From Streptomyces ureilyticus (GTDB lineage Bacteria; Actinomycetota; Actinomycetes; Streptomycetales; Streptomycetaceae), in assembly GCF_011045025.1 (NCBI RefSeq), contig NZ_JAAKZX010000053.1, positions 1-49,745 of the forward strand: DNA of 49,745 nt, written 5' to 3'. A program made the position numbers and the translations under genes. Position 1 is the first letter of the stretch. The number at the start of each line of letters is the position of its first letter. Positions 1 through 7,851 of the stretch are shown piece by piece. The notes under the pieces were generated by a model. That model was not told the DNA's origin, did not search any database, and saw only the letters and a list, made by a program, of their open reading frames with translations.

Positions 1-129
1 GCTTGCCGAACTGACGAGGGCTCAGCCCGGTGAACGGGGCTATCCAGGACGGCTCCGACGCCGTGATCACACCAGACACGACAAGATCATCTCACCCGTG
101 ACCAGCACTTACGGGACAGCCCTTAGCCG

Positions 130-351
130 TTCTGGCTGCGGCAGCGGATCGAGTCGGTCAACTGGACTCTCAAGGGCCAGCTCGGCCTCGCCGACCACGG
201 CGCGCGCGTGCTGTCGGGCTTGTGGGCCCGCGTGGTCCAGCGACTCCTCGCCCTCAACGCGGCGATCTGGCATAACTGGACCACGGGAGCAGCCCGGAAG
301 CGCAGCCTCATCGCCTACGACCACGTCAAGCCGCTGACCAGCACGCAATAG
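130..351 (+). pseudogene. IS982-family transposase, C-terminal fragment (inverted half)
   Basis: An open frame of 73 codons ending in TAG encodes FWLRQRIESVNWTLKGQLGL followed by RVVQRLLALNAAIWHNW and SLIAYDHV. This is the C-terminal part of IS982-type DDE transposases, including the helix that follows the catalytic Glu in RIES. It has no start codon, and the sequence upstream of the Phe codon does not continue the family. The matching N-terminal half lies just to the right on the opposite strand. The two halves therefore belong to one ancestral gene cut between the codons for SFP and FWLRQR, with this half flipped. It cannot be functional. Family identification is from memory and fairly secure. 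Confidence 0.75.
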
Positions 352-355
352 CACA

Positions 356-1081
356 TCAATCATCTGGGAAGCTGAGATCGTCCGGCTCGTCCTTGCGGGC
401 AGGCCGGACGATGGTGATCCCCCATTCGGCGAGTTCCGCCGCGAAGTCCGCCCCGGCGAAGCCCTTGTCGCATACGTCCAAGGTGCCCGGCCAGGGGCGG
501 TTCTTGGGCTCGGCGAACATCAGCAGCGCTGCCTCGCGCTCCTTGACGAGCTTGGGGTTGACCAGCCCGAACCCGGTCACCGCCCCGTCCGGGGCGCATA
601 GCAGCATCAGCTCGGCACCCCAGTAGAAGCGGTGGTGGGACTTGTCGAAGCCGTAGCCGGCCCATCCGGCCAGATCCGAGCGGTGCGCGGTCTGGCGGGA
701 TGCGCCGCACGGCACGGGGGTGCCGTCCATCAGCCGTAGCAGCTCCGCCGTGGACGGGGTGCGCGCGGCCAGCCTCCGCAGGGCTGCCTCCATCAGCTCC
801 CCGGCCGCCCGCAGTCGGCGGTTGTACTCGCTCTGTGACAGCAGGTGGGGGAAGAGGTGCCCGACCAGGGCGGGGGCGGCGCGCAGCCAATGCCGCTCGT
901 TGTTGAACCGCAACAGCACCTGGGCGACGACCAGGCAGACCAACTCGGCGTCGGTCACCTCTGCCGGGCGTCCGGGTCCGGGCTGCGGCCGGATCTGCCG
1001 TGCGGGCAGGATCCGGTCCGTCAACTCCACGTACAGTGCGATGAGGAGAGTGTCCAGGTCGGTGTCCACGACGACCCTCAC
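356..1081 (-). pseudogene. IS982-family transposase, N-terminal fragment
   Basis: About 241 codons from a GTG that overlaps the stop codon of the upstream methyltransferase by 4 nt (GTGA). The protein has TDLDTLLIALYVELTDRILP near the start, a Cys/His-free helical N-terminus, the DDE motif region RLMDGTPVPCG (first Asp), DLAGWAGYGFDKSHHRFYWG, and VCDKGF (second Asp). It ends with RPARKDEPDDLSFP and then runs into a stop after two foreign codons. Full IS982 transposases continue directly with WLRQR, which is found in reverse orientation at 130. No terminal inverted repeat is visible between this gene and the methyltransferase, so the element boundary on that side is lost. Confidence 0.75.
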
Positions 1082-1704
1082 ACTGCGGTGGCGGTGCGGT
1101 GCAGCGTGAACCAGAAGGTCGGGACCGGATTCGTGCCGGGCGTCACGTCGGTCAGCTGCCACCCGGCGAACCTGGCGCGGAGTTCGTCCGCGGTAACGCC
1201 GGAGATCGGGTCGTCGAACGCCTCGGGGCCGTACCCGAACATCAGCAGCTGCGCTCCCGGGGCGGCGCGCGTCGTGAGGCCGGCGGCGTAGGCGTCGCGG
1301 CGGTGCGGCGGAATGCCGCAGTAGCAGCTCAGGTCGAAGAACAGGTCGTACGGGCCGGGCACGCCCACCTCGTCGAGCCGGGTGGCGTCCCCGCACAGCA
1401 CCGTGACGTCCACCCCCGCCGCGTCGGCCTTCTTCCGGGCCTGCCGGACCGCGCGGTCGATCAGGTCGACGGCCGCCACCCGCCAGCCGTGCCGGGCCAG
1501 GTACACCGCGTTGGTCCCGGTGCCGCAGCCGAGTTCGAGGACGTGACCGGGCGTCAGCGCGCCGGGCCCCTCCACCAGGTCCACCAGCTCGGGCGGTGTG
1601 ATGCCGCTGTCCCACGGCGGCTTGCCGTCCCGGTAGTAGTCCTCCAACGAGCGGCGTACGGCCGCCTCTTGGTCGAGTTCCGCAGTCGTCCGCGTCTCGC
1701 GCAT
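1078..1704 (-). CDS. class I SAM-dependent methyltransferase
   Basis: A 208-residue cytosolic methyltransferase. Motif I reads VLELGCGTGTNAVYLARHGW (residues about 54-73), followed by the acidic residue of motif II in VAAVDL and a motif III/IV region LCGDATRL with PYDLFFDLSCYCGIP. This is a Rossmann-fold TehB/UbiE-like enzyme that transfers a methyl group from S-adenosylmethionine. The substrate cannot be read from sequence. The start is ATG with GAGGGG a few bases upstream. It is divergent from a TetR gene with palindromic sites between them, so the pair looks like a regulator and its target. Length is typical of stand-alone small-molecule methyltransferases. The 3' end abuts transposase DNA but the C-terminus looks complete. 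Confidence 0.85.
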   Translation of the reverse strand: MRETRTTAELDQEAAVRRSLEDYYRDGKPPWDSGITPPELVDLVEGPGALTPGHVLELGCGTGTNAVYLARHGWRVAAVDLIDRAVRQARKKADAAGVDVTVLCGDATRLDEVGVPGPYDLFFDLSCYCGIPPHRRDAYAAGLTTRAAPGAQLLMFGYGPEAFDDPISGVTADELRARFAGWQLTDVTPGTNPVPTFWFTLHRTATAV

Positions 1705-1722
1705 CGCTACCCCTCAAGAATT

Positions 1723-1760
1723 TAGAGTTCGACTCTAGTGGCTGACTCTAGAGATAGACT
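1723..1760. promoter_or_regulatory. TetR-type operators and leaderless promoter between methyltransferase and tetR
   Basis: TAGAGTTCGACTCTA at 1723-1737 is a perfect 15-bp palindrome with a single central base. A second, CTCTAGAG, lies at 1746-1753 with the same core. They sit between the divergent methyltransferase (start 1704) and tetR (start 1767). TAGACT at 1755-1760 is a plausible -10 box whose expected transcription start falls on the tetR ATG, suggesting a leaderless mRNA repressed by its own product. Binding by this TetR protein is inferred. Confidence 0.6.
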
Positions 1761-1766
1761 CCCGGT

Positions 1767-2417
1767 ATGGCTGCGGTCAAGGGATCCGACAAGCGCCCCG
1801 ACAAGCGGGCCGAGCGCTCGCGGCGCACCCGCGAGAAGGTCGTCGCGGCGGCGCGGGACCTGTTCGTCGCGCAGGGGTATGGGGCGACGAGCCTTCAGGA
1901 GGTCGCGGACCGCGCGGGCGTGGCCGTCCAGACCGTGTACTTCGTGTTCCGCAACAAGCGCGCGCTGTTCAAGGACGTCGTCGACACGTCCATCGCCGGC
2001 GACGCCGAACCGGTCGCCACGATGGACCGAGACTGGTTCCGCAGCGCGTGCGCCGAGCCCACCGCGGCCGGACAACTGCGCACCCACGTGCGGGGCGTGC
2101 GCGAGATCCTCGGCCGGGTCGCCCCGATCATGCCGCTGATCGCGGCCGCCGCGGCCACCGACCCGGAGATCGCCGCGCAGTGGCCCACCGGCCCGGACCC
2201 GCGCTACACCGTCCAGTACGCCGCCGCCAAGGCGCTGACCTCCAAACCCGACGCCCGCGCCGACGTCGACGTCACCCGCGCTGCCGACCTGCTGTACGGT
2301 CTGCTCAGCCCCGAGCTGTACCTGGTCTTCGTCCGCGACCGCGGCTGGTCCCCCGACGCCTGGGAGGAGTGGGCCTGTGCGGCGCTGACCGCCGGCCTCT
2401 GCGCCGACCGCGAGTAA
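1767..2417 (+). CDS. TetR/AcrR family transcriptional regulator
   Basis: A 216-residue repressor. The N-terminal HTH spans roughly residues 20-65 and contains the family signature: ARDLFVAQGYGATSLQEVAD, then RAGVAVQTVYFVFRNKRALF. The helical ligand-binding part carries no recognisable pocket signature. The protein has a Lys/Arg-rich leader before the HTH (KGSDKRPDKRAERSRRTR). ATG at 1767 has no Shine-Dalgarno but a -10-like TAGACT immediately upstream, fitting leaderless expression. It is divergent from the SAM methyltransferase and is its likely repressor. The ligand is unknown. Confidence 0.88.
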   Translation: MAAVKGSDKRPDKRAERSRRTREKVVAAARDLFVAQGYGATSLQEVADRAGVAVQTVYFVFRNKRALFKDVVDTSIAGDAEPVATMDRDWFRSACAEPTAAGQLRTHVRGVREILGRVAPIMPLIAAAAATDPEIAAQWPTGPDPRYTVQYAAAKALTSKPDARADVDVTRAADLLYGLLSPELYLVFVRDRGWSPDAWEEWACAALTAGLCADRE

Positions 2418-2434
2418 GGCTCAGCAGACCGGAA

Positions 2435-2450
2435 AGCGCATCAATCATCT
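2435..2450 (+). repeat. second copy of a 16-nt sequence found after the IS982 C-terminal fragment
   Basis: AGCGCATCAATCATCT here matches AGCACATCAATCATCT at 350-365 with one mismatch. The first copy lies just past the stop codon of the transposase C-terminal piece, so this second copy downstream of tetR may be another remnant of the same IS end. The match is short and could be chance. Confidence 0.35.
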
Positions 2451-2472
2451 CTAGTGGCTATGACTGACCACG

Positions 2473-3018
2473 TCACGATGGCGCTGCGTAACAGCGGATG
2501 GCCACCGTCTGGTGCGGACTCCACTGCTGCTCGACCGTGGCCATCAGCTCCCAGCCCAGCCGCTCATACAAGGCTGCCGCCGCGGTATCGGATGCGACGA
2601 CGTCGAGCACCGGATGCAGGCCACGACGCCGCGCTTCCCCCACTGCTTGGCCGATCAGCAGCGCACCGATCCGATGTCCCCTCGCCTGCGGGGCAACGAA
2701 CAGCCTGCTGACCACGGCGGTCATACCCCGCGTCGCCCCGTTCCGCTCGCTCCACAACATCGGGGCCAGATCGCCTTCGCCGCCTTGCGACAAACTGACA
2801 TGCCCCACCAGGCCGCCTTCGAGTTCGGCAACCCAGGAGCCCAGCAGGGGACCGCGTGACAGCCACTCGCCGGGCTGATCCGGCCAGTTCACCGGATAGC
2901 CGTCGCGCGCATGGACCTCCGCGAGGACCCGCACGCACTCCTCAACATCGCCATCAGCCCTCTGCCGGACCCAGCGGCTCGGCCTCTCGTCCGGCACCCC
3001 GGAGCTCTCGATGTCCAC
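2473..3018 (-). CDS. GNAT family N-acetyltransferase
   Basis: A 181-residue acetyltransferase. The acetyl-CoA binding core is visible: VSRLFVAPQARGHRIGALLI with the motif A pattern Q/RxxGxG/A (QARGHRIG), then QAVGEARRRGLHPVLDVV and the motif B helix AAALYERLGW at residues about 148-157. It transfers an acetyl group from acetyl-CoA to an amine. The substrate cannot be inferred. The C-terminus WSPHQTVAIRCYAAPS is typical of stand-alone GNATs. It stands alone, convergent with the tetR gene, and its upstream flank is the decayed phage/deacetylase region. Confidence 0.85.
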   Translation of the reverse strand: MDIESSGVPDERPSRWVRQRADGDVEECVRVLAEVHARDGYPVNWPDQPGEWLSRGPLLGSWVAELEGGLVGHVSLSQGGEGDLAPMLWSERNGATRGMTAVVSRLFVAPQARGHRIGALLIGQAVGEARRRGLHPVLDVVASDTAAAALYERLGWELMATVEQQWSPHQTVAIRCYAAPS

Positions 3019-3454
3019 TCCGGCATAGAAACACAGGCCACAGAGTCACAACCAGCCACTCTCGATACAGGCCCCAGCCCGCTCCTGCGGCGCAGAGGTT
3101 GCCAGCACCGAGTGAGGGCCCGGATGCACCGTGCCGATGCCGTCGCCTGCCTGACCGCTGGCCCCCTGGACCTGGCCGGGCCTGGCTGGGCGCTGCTCGC
3201 GCTCGGCGTCCTGCTGTGGGGCACCGGCCCTCAGACAGCGGGAGGACGCGGAGCAGCCGCAGACTCCCCTCGACGAGGCGCTCGTACGGGTCCGGCAGTT
3301 CGCTGTGCAGCTGCGCGGTGGCACTGCCCGCGTGTTGGAGAAGCCGCGCCGTACGGGCGGTCGCCTCAATGATCGCGGGAATCGCCGGCGCCCCGGCTGG
3401 GGTGCTGCTGGTGGCCGGGACCGGCGCTGCGGTCCCGGCCGGGGCCGGACTGCT
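3019..3454. other. intergenic stretch with no assignable gene
   Basis: About 435 nt between the GNAT start and the phage portal fragment. Frames are open on both strands, as usual at this GC content, but none has a convincing start with a ribosome site. Two segments look more protein-like than the rest: a hydrophobic plus-strand stretch (GPGWALLALGVLLWGTGP around 3179-3232) and a minus-strand helical stretch (TARLLQHAGSATAQLHSELP, then PYERLVEGSLRLLRVLPLSE, around 3240-3370). Neither is recognised. Given the portal scrap next door, phage-derived debris is a reasonable guess. Confidence 0.4.
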
Positions 3455-3730
3455 ATGGACGTCAAAGTCCTCGGACTCAACCTGGATCAGCTGAGGTTCC
3501 CGGATCTGCGCACCATCTCCGAGACCCGGATCTGCGCCGGATTCGGGGTGCCGCCCGTCCTGGTCGGCGCCAAGGCGGGCCTCGATCGCTCCACCTTCGC
3601 GAACTACGCGGAGGCACGCCGCTCGTTCTGGGAAGAGACGATCATGCCGGACCAGAGGCTGATCGGCGACGTGATCGTACGTCTGCTGCCCGAGGTGAAC
3701 GACTCCACGTTCGTCGTGCCGCGCCGGGTC
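3455..3730 (+). pseudogene. phage portal protein fragment (HK97-type), prophage remnant
   Basis: About 90 codons encode LNLDQLRFPDLRTISETRIC, AGFGVPPVLVGAKAGLDRST and FANYAEARRSFWEETIMP. This is the conserved central part of HK97-type phage portal proteins, the dodecameric ring through which DNA is packaged; the real protein is some 400-450 residues. Homology starts near the ATG at 3455 and fades around NDSTFVV at 3730. There are no upstream portal residues and no terminase, protease or capsid gene. It is a small scrap left by a lost prophage or brought in by recombination. Confidence 0.7.
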
Positions 3731-3737
3731 ACACAGG

Positions 3738-3817
3738 GTGGGGCCGTCCAGCTCGAAGCTGAGCATGACGGCACAGCGTGCCCCGCCCGGCCAGCGGGGC
3801 GGCGGTTGTTGGTGCAT
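3738..3817 (-). pseudogene. polysaccharide deacetylase, N-terminal fragment
   Basis: From the ATG complement at 3817, the minus strand encodes RWPGGARCAVMLSFELDGPT and a few more residues. This is the opening strand of NodB-type polysaccharide deacetylases, where W-P-x-G-A-R-x-A-V-x-x-S-F-D-x-D-G-x-T contains the first catalytic/metal Asp (here ELDG, with the first Asp replaced by Glu). The homology then stops against the phage portal fragment. It sits 40 nt downstream of the rpiR-type regulator on the same strand, so an ancestral regulator-deacetylase operon seems to have been broken. It is a short match from memory. Confidence 0.5.
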
Positions 3818-3857
3818 GGGCGGTTCCGGTCGCGTGCGTTCGGGTGCGGGGTGGGCT

Positions 3858-4760
3858 TCAGCTCTTGCGGGGCCGTGGCTCGGTCGGGTCGAGCAACTGG
3901 CCGCGCAGGACGGTGAGTTGGTGGGAGGTCTCGACGGCCCGGTGCTCGTCCAGTGAGGCGAGGGCCAGGACGAGGGTGTCCATGACGACAGTGCCGGTCA
4001 GGGACTCGGCGGTGATGCCGGTGGGGGTGTGGGGGGCGCTGATCACCACGTCGGCGCGGTCGGCGAGGGGGCTGGTGGGTTCGTCGGTGACGAGCAAGAC
4101 GCTCGCGCCGACGGCCCGTGCCCGCTCGGTGAGGACGGTGAACTCCCGCAGCAGTCTGCCGGGCTGGAGGATCACCACGGCGTCGCCGCGGCCGAGGTCC
4201 AGCAGCTCGTCGGCCATGGTGAAGCCGGTGGCGCCGACGAAGCGGGCCCGGCGGCCGGCCCGGCGCAGCTTCAACACCAGGTGGCGGGCGGCGAGTTCGG
4301 AGGCGCCGACGCCGTATGCGACCACCTCGCGCGCGTCGGCCAGGATCTGGACCGCCTGCTTGAGTACGTCCGTCTCCAGCAGCCGTCGGCACTGTTCGAG
4401 CCGCTCCGCGGCCTCGTCGAAGACGCGGTCCTTGATCTGTTCCAGGTCGTGGCCGACATGGGCGATGCGCTGCTTGAGCCGCTCCTCGGGGGCGGTCGCG
4501 GAGGTGAAGTCGGCGGCGAGTTCCCGCTTGAGCGCGGGCAGTCCGGTGTAGCCGAGGCGTTGCAGGGCCCGTACGACCGTGGCGTTGCTGGTGCCGCTCG
4601 CCGTGCCCAGTTCCTGCGCGCTGGCGAACAGCAGGTGCTCCGGCGGCGTACTCGCCAGGTACTGGGCCACCACGCGCTCGGAGGCGGACAACTCCCCCCA
4701 CAGGTCGCGAATCGTGGCGTGGAGTCGTGTCGCTGCGGTTACGTCTTCTGTTTCGCTCAT
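3858..4760 (-). CDS. MurR/RpiR family transcriptional regulator (HTH_6 + SIS)
   Basis: A 300-residue regulator. The N-terminal RpiR HTH is seen in LSASERVVAQYLASTPPEHL and GTASGTSNATVVRALQRLGY (residues about 23-75). A C-terminal SIS sugar-phosphate binding domain (about 125-260) includes VVAYGVGASELAARHLVLKL and VLLVTDEPTSPLADRADVVI. SIS domains in this family usually sense phosphorylated sugars or amino sugars. I chose ATGAGCGAAACAGAA at 4760, with GAGGAAG about 12 nt upstream; an alternative ATG lies at 4790. It is divergent from the C45 hydrolase/peptide transporter operon and is probably its regulator. A deacetylase remnant follows it. Confidence 0.88.
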   Translation of the reverse strand: MSETEDVTAATRLHATIRDLWGELSASERVVAQYLASTPPEHLLFASAQELGTASGTSNATVVRALQRLGYTGLPALKRELAADFTSATAPEERLKQRIAHVGHDLEQIKDRVFDEAAERLEQCRRLLETDVLKQAVQILADAREVVAYGVGASELAARHLVLKLRRAGRRARFVGATGFTMADELLDLGRGDAVVILQPGRLLREFTVLTERARAVGASVLLVTDEPTSPLADRADVVISAPHTPTGITAESLTGTVVMDTLVLALASLDEHRAVETSHQLTVLRGQLLDPTEPRPRKS

Positions 4761-4843
4761 TACAGCTATTGACTTCCTCGTAGCGTCCATTACTAACCTG
4801 GTGCCATCATTCCAGAAGCTCCGGATCCTGAAACGCACATTAC
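4758..4843. promoter_or_regulatory. three phased CATTAC repeats upstream of rpiR-type gene
   Basis: CATTAC occurs at 4758-4763, 4788-4793 and 4838-4843, so the copies are 30 and 50 bp apart, close to whole helical turns and on one DNA face. The first overlaps the regulator's start codon. Direct-repeat operators like this would fit an RpiR-type regulator, but binding is inferred only from position and phasing. Confidence 0.35.
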
Positions 4844-4881
4844 AGGCCGCTGTGGGTCCGGGCCCTGGATCACTCGCGTCG

Positions 4882-4932
4882 CAGAGCACAGTCCCAGAGC
4901 GACAGTCCGAGAGCGTCAGTCGCAGAGCACAG
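4882..4932 (+). repeat. degenerate 13-14 bp tandem repeat in the leader of the C45 hydrolase gene
   Basis: Four successive units follow the pattern CAGAGC-NN-CAGTCC: 4882-4894, 4895-4908, 4909-4922 and a partial unit 4923-4932. The last unit abuts the GGAGAGG ribosome site of the gene at 4940. The repeat could be a regulator site array, or simply slippage-prone DNA in the 5' leader. Confidence 0.6.
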
Positions 4933-4939
4933 GAGAGGC

Positions 4940-6112
4940 ATGACAGCCAGCGCCATCCCGATCGTCGAGATCTCCGGTACGCCCGTCGAGCGCGGCCGTC
5001 AGTACGGCGAAGCCGTGCGCGGCAGACTCGGCGCCGCGCTCGCCTACTACCAGGAAGCCTTCGGCCAGTCGTCGGGGCTCACCTGGGAGCAGGTCACCGC
5101 GCGGGCCGAGCGCTGGCTGGAGCCGGTGCGCGCGTACGCCCCCGATCTCGTCGAGGAGATGAGCGGGATCGCCGAGGGCGCCGGGGTCGGCCTCCTGGAC
5201 GTGCTCGCACTGAACGCCCGGGGCGAGATCATCTACGACGAGACCTTCGCCAGGATGCGCGGCCAGGACGACTCCACGGACGACACCGTGGAGGAGAAGG
5301 GAACGGCCGACGGCTGCACCTCCTTCGCCGTCACGGGCGAGGCCAGCGGCGACGGGCACGTCTACTGCGGACAGAACTGGGACTGGCGGGCGGGCACCGC
5401 CGACACCCTCGTCATGCTGCGGATCGTCCAGCCCTCGCGGCCCACCGTGATCATGCAGGTCGAGGCAGGACAGATCGGCCGCCAGGGCGCCAACTCCGCG
5501 GGCATCGCCCTCAACGCCAACGGTCTCGGCGGCCGTTTCGACGACGCCGTGGGCCTCCCCCAGACCGTGATCCGCCGCCGCGTACTGGACAGCGAGTCGA
5601 TCAGCGAGGCGGTCGAGGTGCTGTGCCGCACCCGCGGCCATATCGCCAGCAACGCCCTGCTGACCTGCCGCGAAGGCTTCGCCGTCGACCTGGAGACCAC
5701 CCCCGGCGCGCACGGCTGGCTGTATCCGGCCGACGGCCTGCTCGTGCACGGCAACCACTACCAGGCCGGCGTGCCCGTCCAGCTCGCCGCCAACTACCGC
5801 CCCGCGTCCTCCGATTCACTGATCCGCGTACCCCGCGCCGAGGCCGGGCTGCGCCAACTGCGCACGGCCACGGCGCCCGACGACTCCCGCAAGCTGATCC
5901 GCCAGGCGATGTCCGACCACCTCGGTCACCCCGAGGGCCTGTGCACCCACCCCGATCCGCGCCAGTCGGAGGTCAAGCGGTGGACGACGCTGCTGTCCTC
6001 CTGCGTGGACCTGACCACCGGTGACTACTACGTGACCCCGGGCACCCCCTGCGACCACGAGTACCAGTACCTGCCCTGGAACCTCTACGACGGCCCGCAC
6101 GCACCGAACTGA
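4940..6112 (+). CDS. C45-type autoproteolytic acyltransferase/amidohydrolase (penicillin acyltransferase-like)
   Basis: A 390-residue N-terminal-nucleophile hydrolase of the acyl-CoA:6-aminopenicillanate acyltransferase (IAT, peptidase C45) family. The self-cleavage site is GTADGCTSFAV, with Gly125-Cys126; Cys126 becomes the N-terminal nucleophile of the beta subunit. Other family landmarks are RGRQYGEAVRGRL, EEMSGIAEGAGV, LNARGEI, GQNWDW, GANSAGIALNANGLGG and HGNHY. Bacterial members act on amide bonds of N-acyl amino acids or peptides. No signal peptide is visible. The start is ATG with GGAGAGG. It leads a peptide ABC transporter operon, which suggests its substrate is what the transporter imports. 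Substrate specificity is inferred. Confidence 0.85.
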   Translation: MTASAIPIVEISGTPVERGRQYGEAVRGRLGAALAYYQEAFGQSSGLTWEQVTARAERWLEPVRAYAPDLVEEMSGIAEGAGVGLLDVLALNARGEIIYDETFARMRGQDDSTDDTVEEKGTADGCTSFAVTGEASGDGHVYCGQNWDWRAGTADTLVMLRIVQPSRPTVIMQVEAGQIGRQGANSAGIALNANGLGGRFDDAVGLPQTVIRRRVLDSESISEAVEVLCRTRGHIASNALLTCREGFAVDLETTPGAHGWLYPADGLLVHGNHYQAGVPVQLAANYRPASSDSLIRVPRAEAGLRQLRTATAPDDSRKLIRQAMSDHLGHPEGLCTHPDPRQSEVKRWTTLLSSCVDLTTGDYYVTPGTPCDHEYQYLPWNLYDGPHAPN

Positions 6113-6194
6113 CGCACCCTCAACCCCGCGACACAGAACGCCCCCCATCGCGCTGACGCCTCCTCACCCCTCGAACCATCAGGAAGAGCCTGCT

Positions 6195-7847
6195 ATGAGA
6201 ACCAAGCTCTGTACCACCACAGCCGGCCTCGCGGGAGCTCTGCTGTTCACCGCGGGATGCTCCGGCGCCTCCACCGGGACGGGCGGCGCGACCGCCGACG
6301 CCGCCGAGCTCAAGCTCAAGCTCACCAACACCACCGCCAAGGCGTCCGGCGAGGCCGCCTCGGTGAACTGGCTGGTGGAGCAGGAGCCCGGTTCGCTGGA
6401 TCTGGACCGGCAGGGCACCACCAGCGGACGGACGGTGCTGGCCAACGTCTGCGAGCGGCTCTTCCAGCTCCAGCCCGACCTCACCACCGAGCCGCAGCTC
6501 GCGTCGAAGGCCGAGTACACCGACGACAAGACGCTCGTCCTCACCCTCCGCGACGGCGTCACCTTCCACAACGGCTCCCCCATGACGGCCGACGACGTGG
6601 TGTGGAGCCTGAAGCGGCACGCGCAGCCGGAGATGTCGGAGTCGGACGAGTACGAGGACGTCGACAAGATCACCAAGACCGGCGCATCCGAGGTCACCGT
6701 CACCTTCAAGGAGCCGAGCGCCCTGTTCTTGAAGGCGCTGGCCGGTGACGCCGGGATCATCATGGACCGCGAGACGGTGGAGAAGCAGGGCGACGACTAC
6801 GGCACCCCTGGTCAGGCGGACGCCTGCACGGGGCCGTACCGGCTGAAGAGCTGGGACTCCGGATCGTCGATGACGATCGAGCGGTATGAGGATTACTGGG
6901 ACGACAGCAGCCCGGCGCTGACGAAGAACGTCGCCTTCCGCTGGGCGACCGGCAGCGCGCTGGTCAACGCCGTCTCCACCGGCGCCGCCGACGGCTCGTA
7001 TCTGACCGCGACGGGTCCGGCCGCCGTACTGGCCGAGAAGAAGGGCGTACGCGCCTACTACGGGCAGAGCACCACGGCCTGGTCGCTGAGTCCCACCGAG
7101 GGCGGCGCGTTGAAGGACGCCCGGCTGCGCAAGGCGCTGTCGCTGGCGCTGGACCGTGAGGGCATCGCCAAGTCCGGGTTCAGCGGGCTCGCCACGCCCT
7201 GGGCGACGCCCGTCGGCCCCGGCGCGTGGGGCTACGAGAAGGCCGCGTTCCAGAAGGCGCAGACGGACCTGGAGAAGTCGACCGCGTACACGGCGTCGCC
7301 GTCGTCCGACGACATCGACGAGGCCAAGAAGCTGGTCGAGGAGGCCGGGGCGCCCGCGCAGCCGATCGTCGTGGCCAGTGACGGCGGTGAGAGCCAGACG
7401 GTCATCACCAACGCGGTGCGCGGCGCGGCCCAGAAGATCGGTCTCGAGGTGCGGGTGAAGACGGTGCCGCCGAGTCAGTACGACGAGTTCTTCGCCGACC
7501 CGAAGGCGCGGGAGGGCTTCGATCTGATCGCGGTCGACTGGTACATCTCCAAGGCCGACCCGGTGGGCTTCTACGACAACGGCATGTCCGGCAACGCCAA
7601 CAACTGGCTCGGCTACTCGGACACCGGCTACGACGCCCTCGTCAAGAAGGCCCAGCAGACGATCGACGACAAGGAGCGGGCGAGGCTCGTCATCGAGGCG
7701 CAGTCGAAGTTCGCCGACGCCGCCGTGTGGATTCCTCTCGTGCAGGTGCCGTCGGTGCTGGTGCTCGGCGAGAAGTACACAGGTCCGCCCGCGTCCATGG
7801 TCTCCCTGTACTACCCCTGGGCCGCCGACCTCGGAACGAAGGGCTGA
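6195..7847 (+). CDS. peptide ABC transporter substrate-binding lipoprotein
   Basis: A 550-residue SBP_bac_5 (DppA/OppA) family protein. The lipoprotein signal peptide ends in LLFTAGC with Cys22 as the lipidated residue. Family signatures include VTFHNGSPMTADDVVWSLKR and LTGPYRLKSWD-like text (CTGPYRLKSWDSG), then RLRKALSLALDREGI. It captures an oligopeptide or similar ligand outside the cell for the permease pair encoded next. The ATG at 6195 is preceded by only a weak GAAGAG ribosome site. It lies 82 nt after the C45 hydrolase, with no terminator between, so the two are probably co-transcribed. Confidence 0.9.
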   Translation: MRTKLCTTTAGLAGALLFTAGCSGASTGTGGATADAAELKLKLTNTTAKASGEAASVNWLVEQEPGSLDLDRQGTTSGRTVLANVCERLFQLQPDLTTEPQLASKAEYTDDKTLVLTLRDGVTFHNGSPMTADDVVWSLKRHAQPEMSESDEYEDVDKITKTGASEVTVTFKEPSALFLKALAGDAGIIMDRETVEKQGDDYGTPGQADACTGPYRLKSWDSGSSMTIERYEDYWDDSSPALTKNVAFRWATGSALVNAVSTGAADGSYLTATGPAAVLAEKKGVRAYYGQSTTAWSLSPTEGGALKDARLRKALSLALDREGIAKSGFSGLATPWATPVGPGAWGYEKAAFQKAQTDLEKSTAYTASPSSDDIDEAKKLVEEAGAPAQPIVVASDGGESQTVITNAVRGAAQKIGLEVRVKTVPPSQYDEFFADPKAREGFDLIAVDWYISKADPVGFYDNGMSGNANNWLGYSDTGYDALVKKAQQTIDDKERARLVIEAQSKFADAAVWIPLVQVPSVLVLGEKYTGPPASMVSLYYPWAADLGTKG

Positions 7848-7851
7848 CGCC

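Noticed and set aside
356..1717. A 453-codon minus-strand frame that runs through methyltransferase and transposase regions.
   Set aside because: The first two thirds are the wrong frame of the methyltransferase; only the part from 1081 down is transposase, so the two were called separately.
3019..3454. A natural-product-associated small helical protein on the minus strand, or a membrane peptide on the plus strand.
   Set aside because: No start with a ribosome site and no recognisable family; both were left as unassigned sequence.
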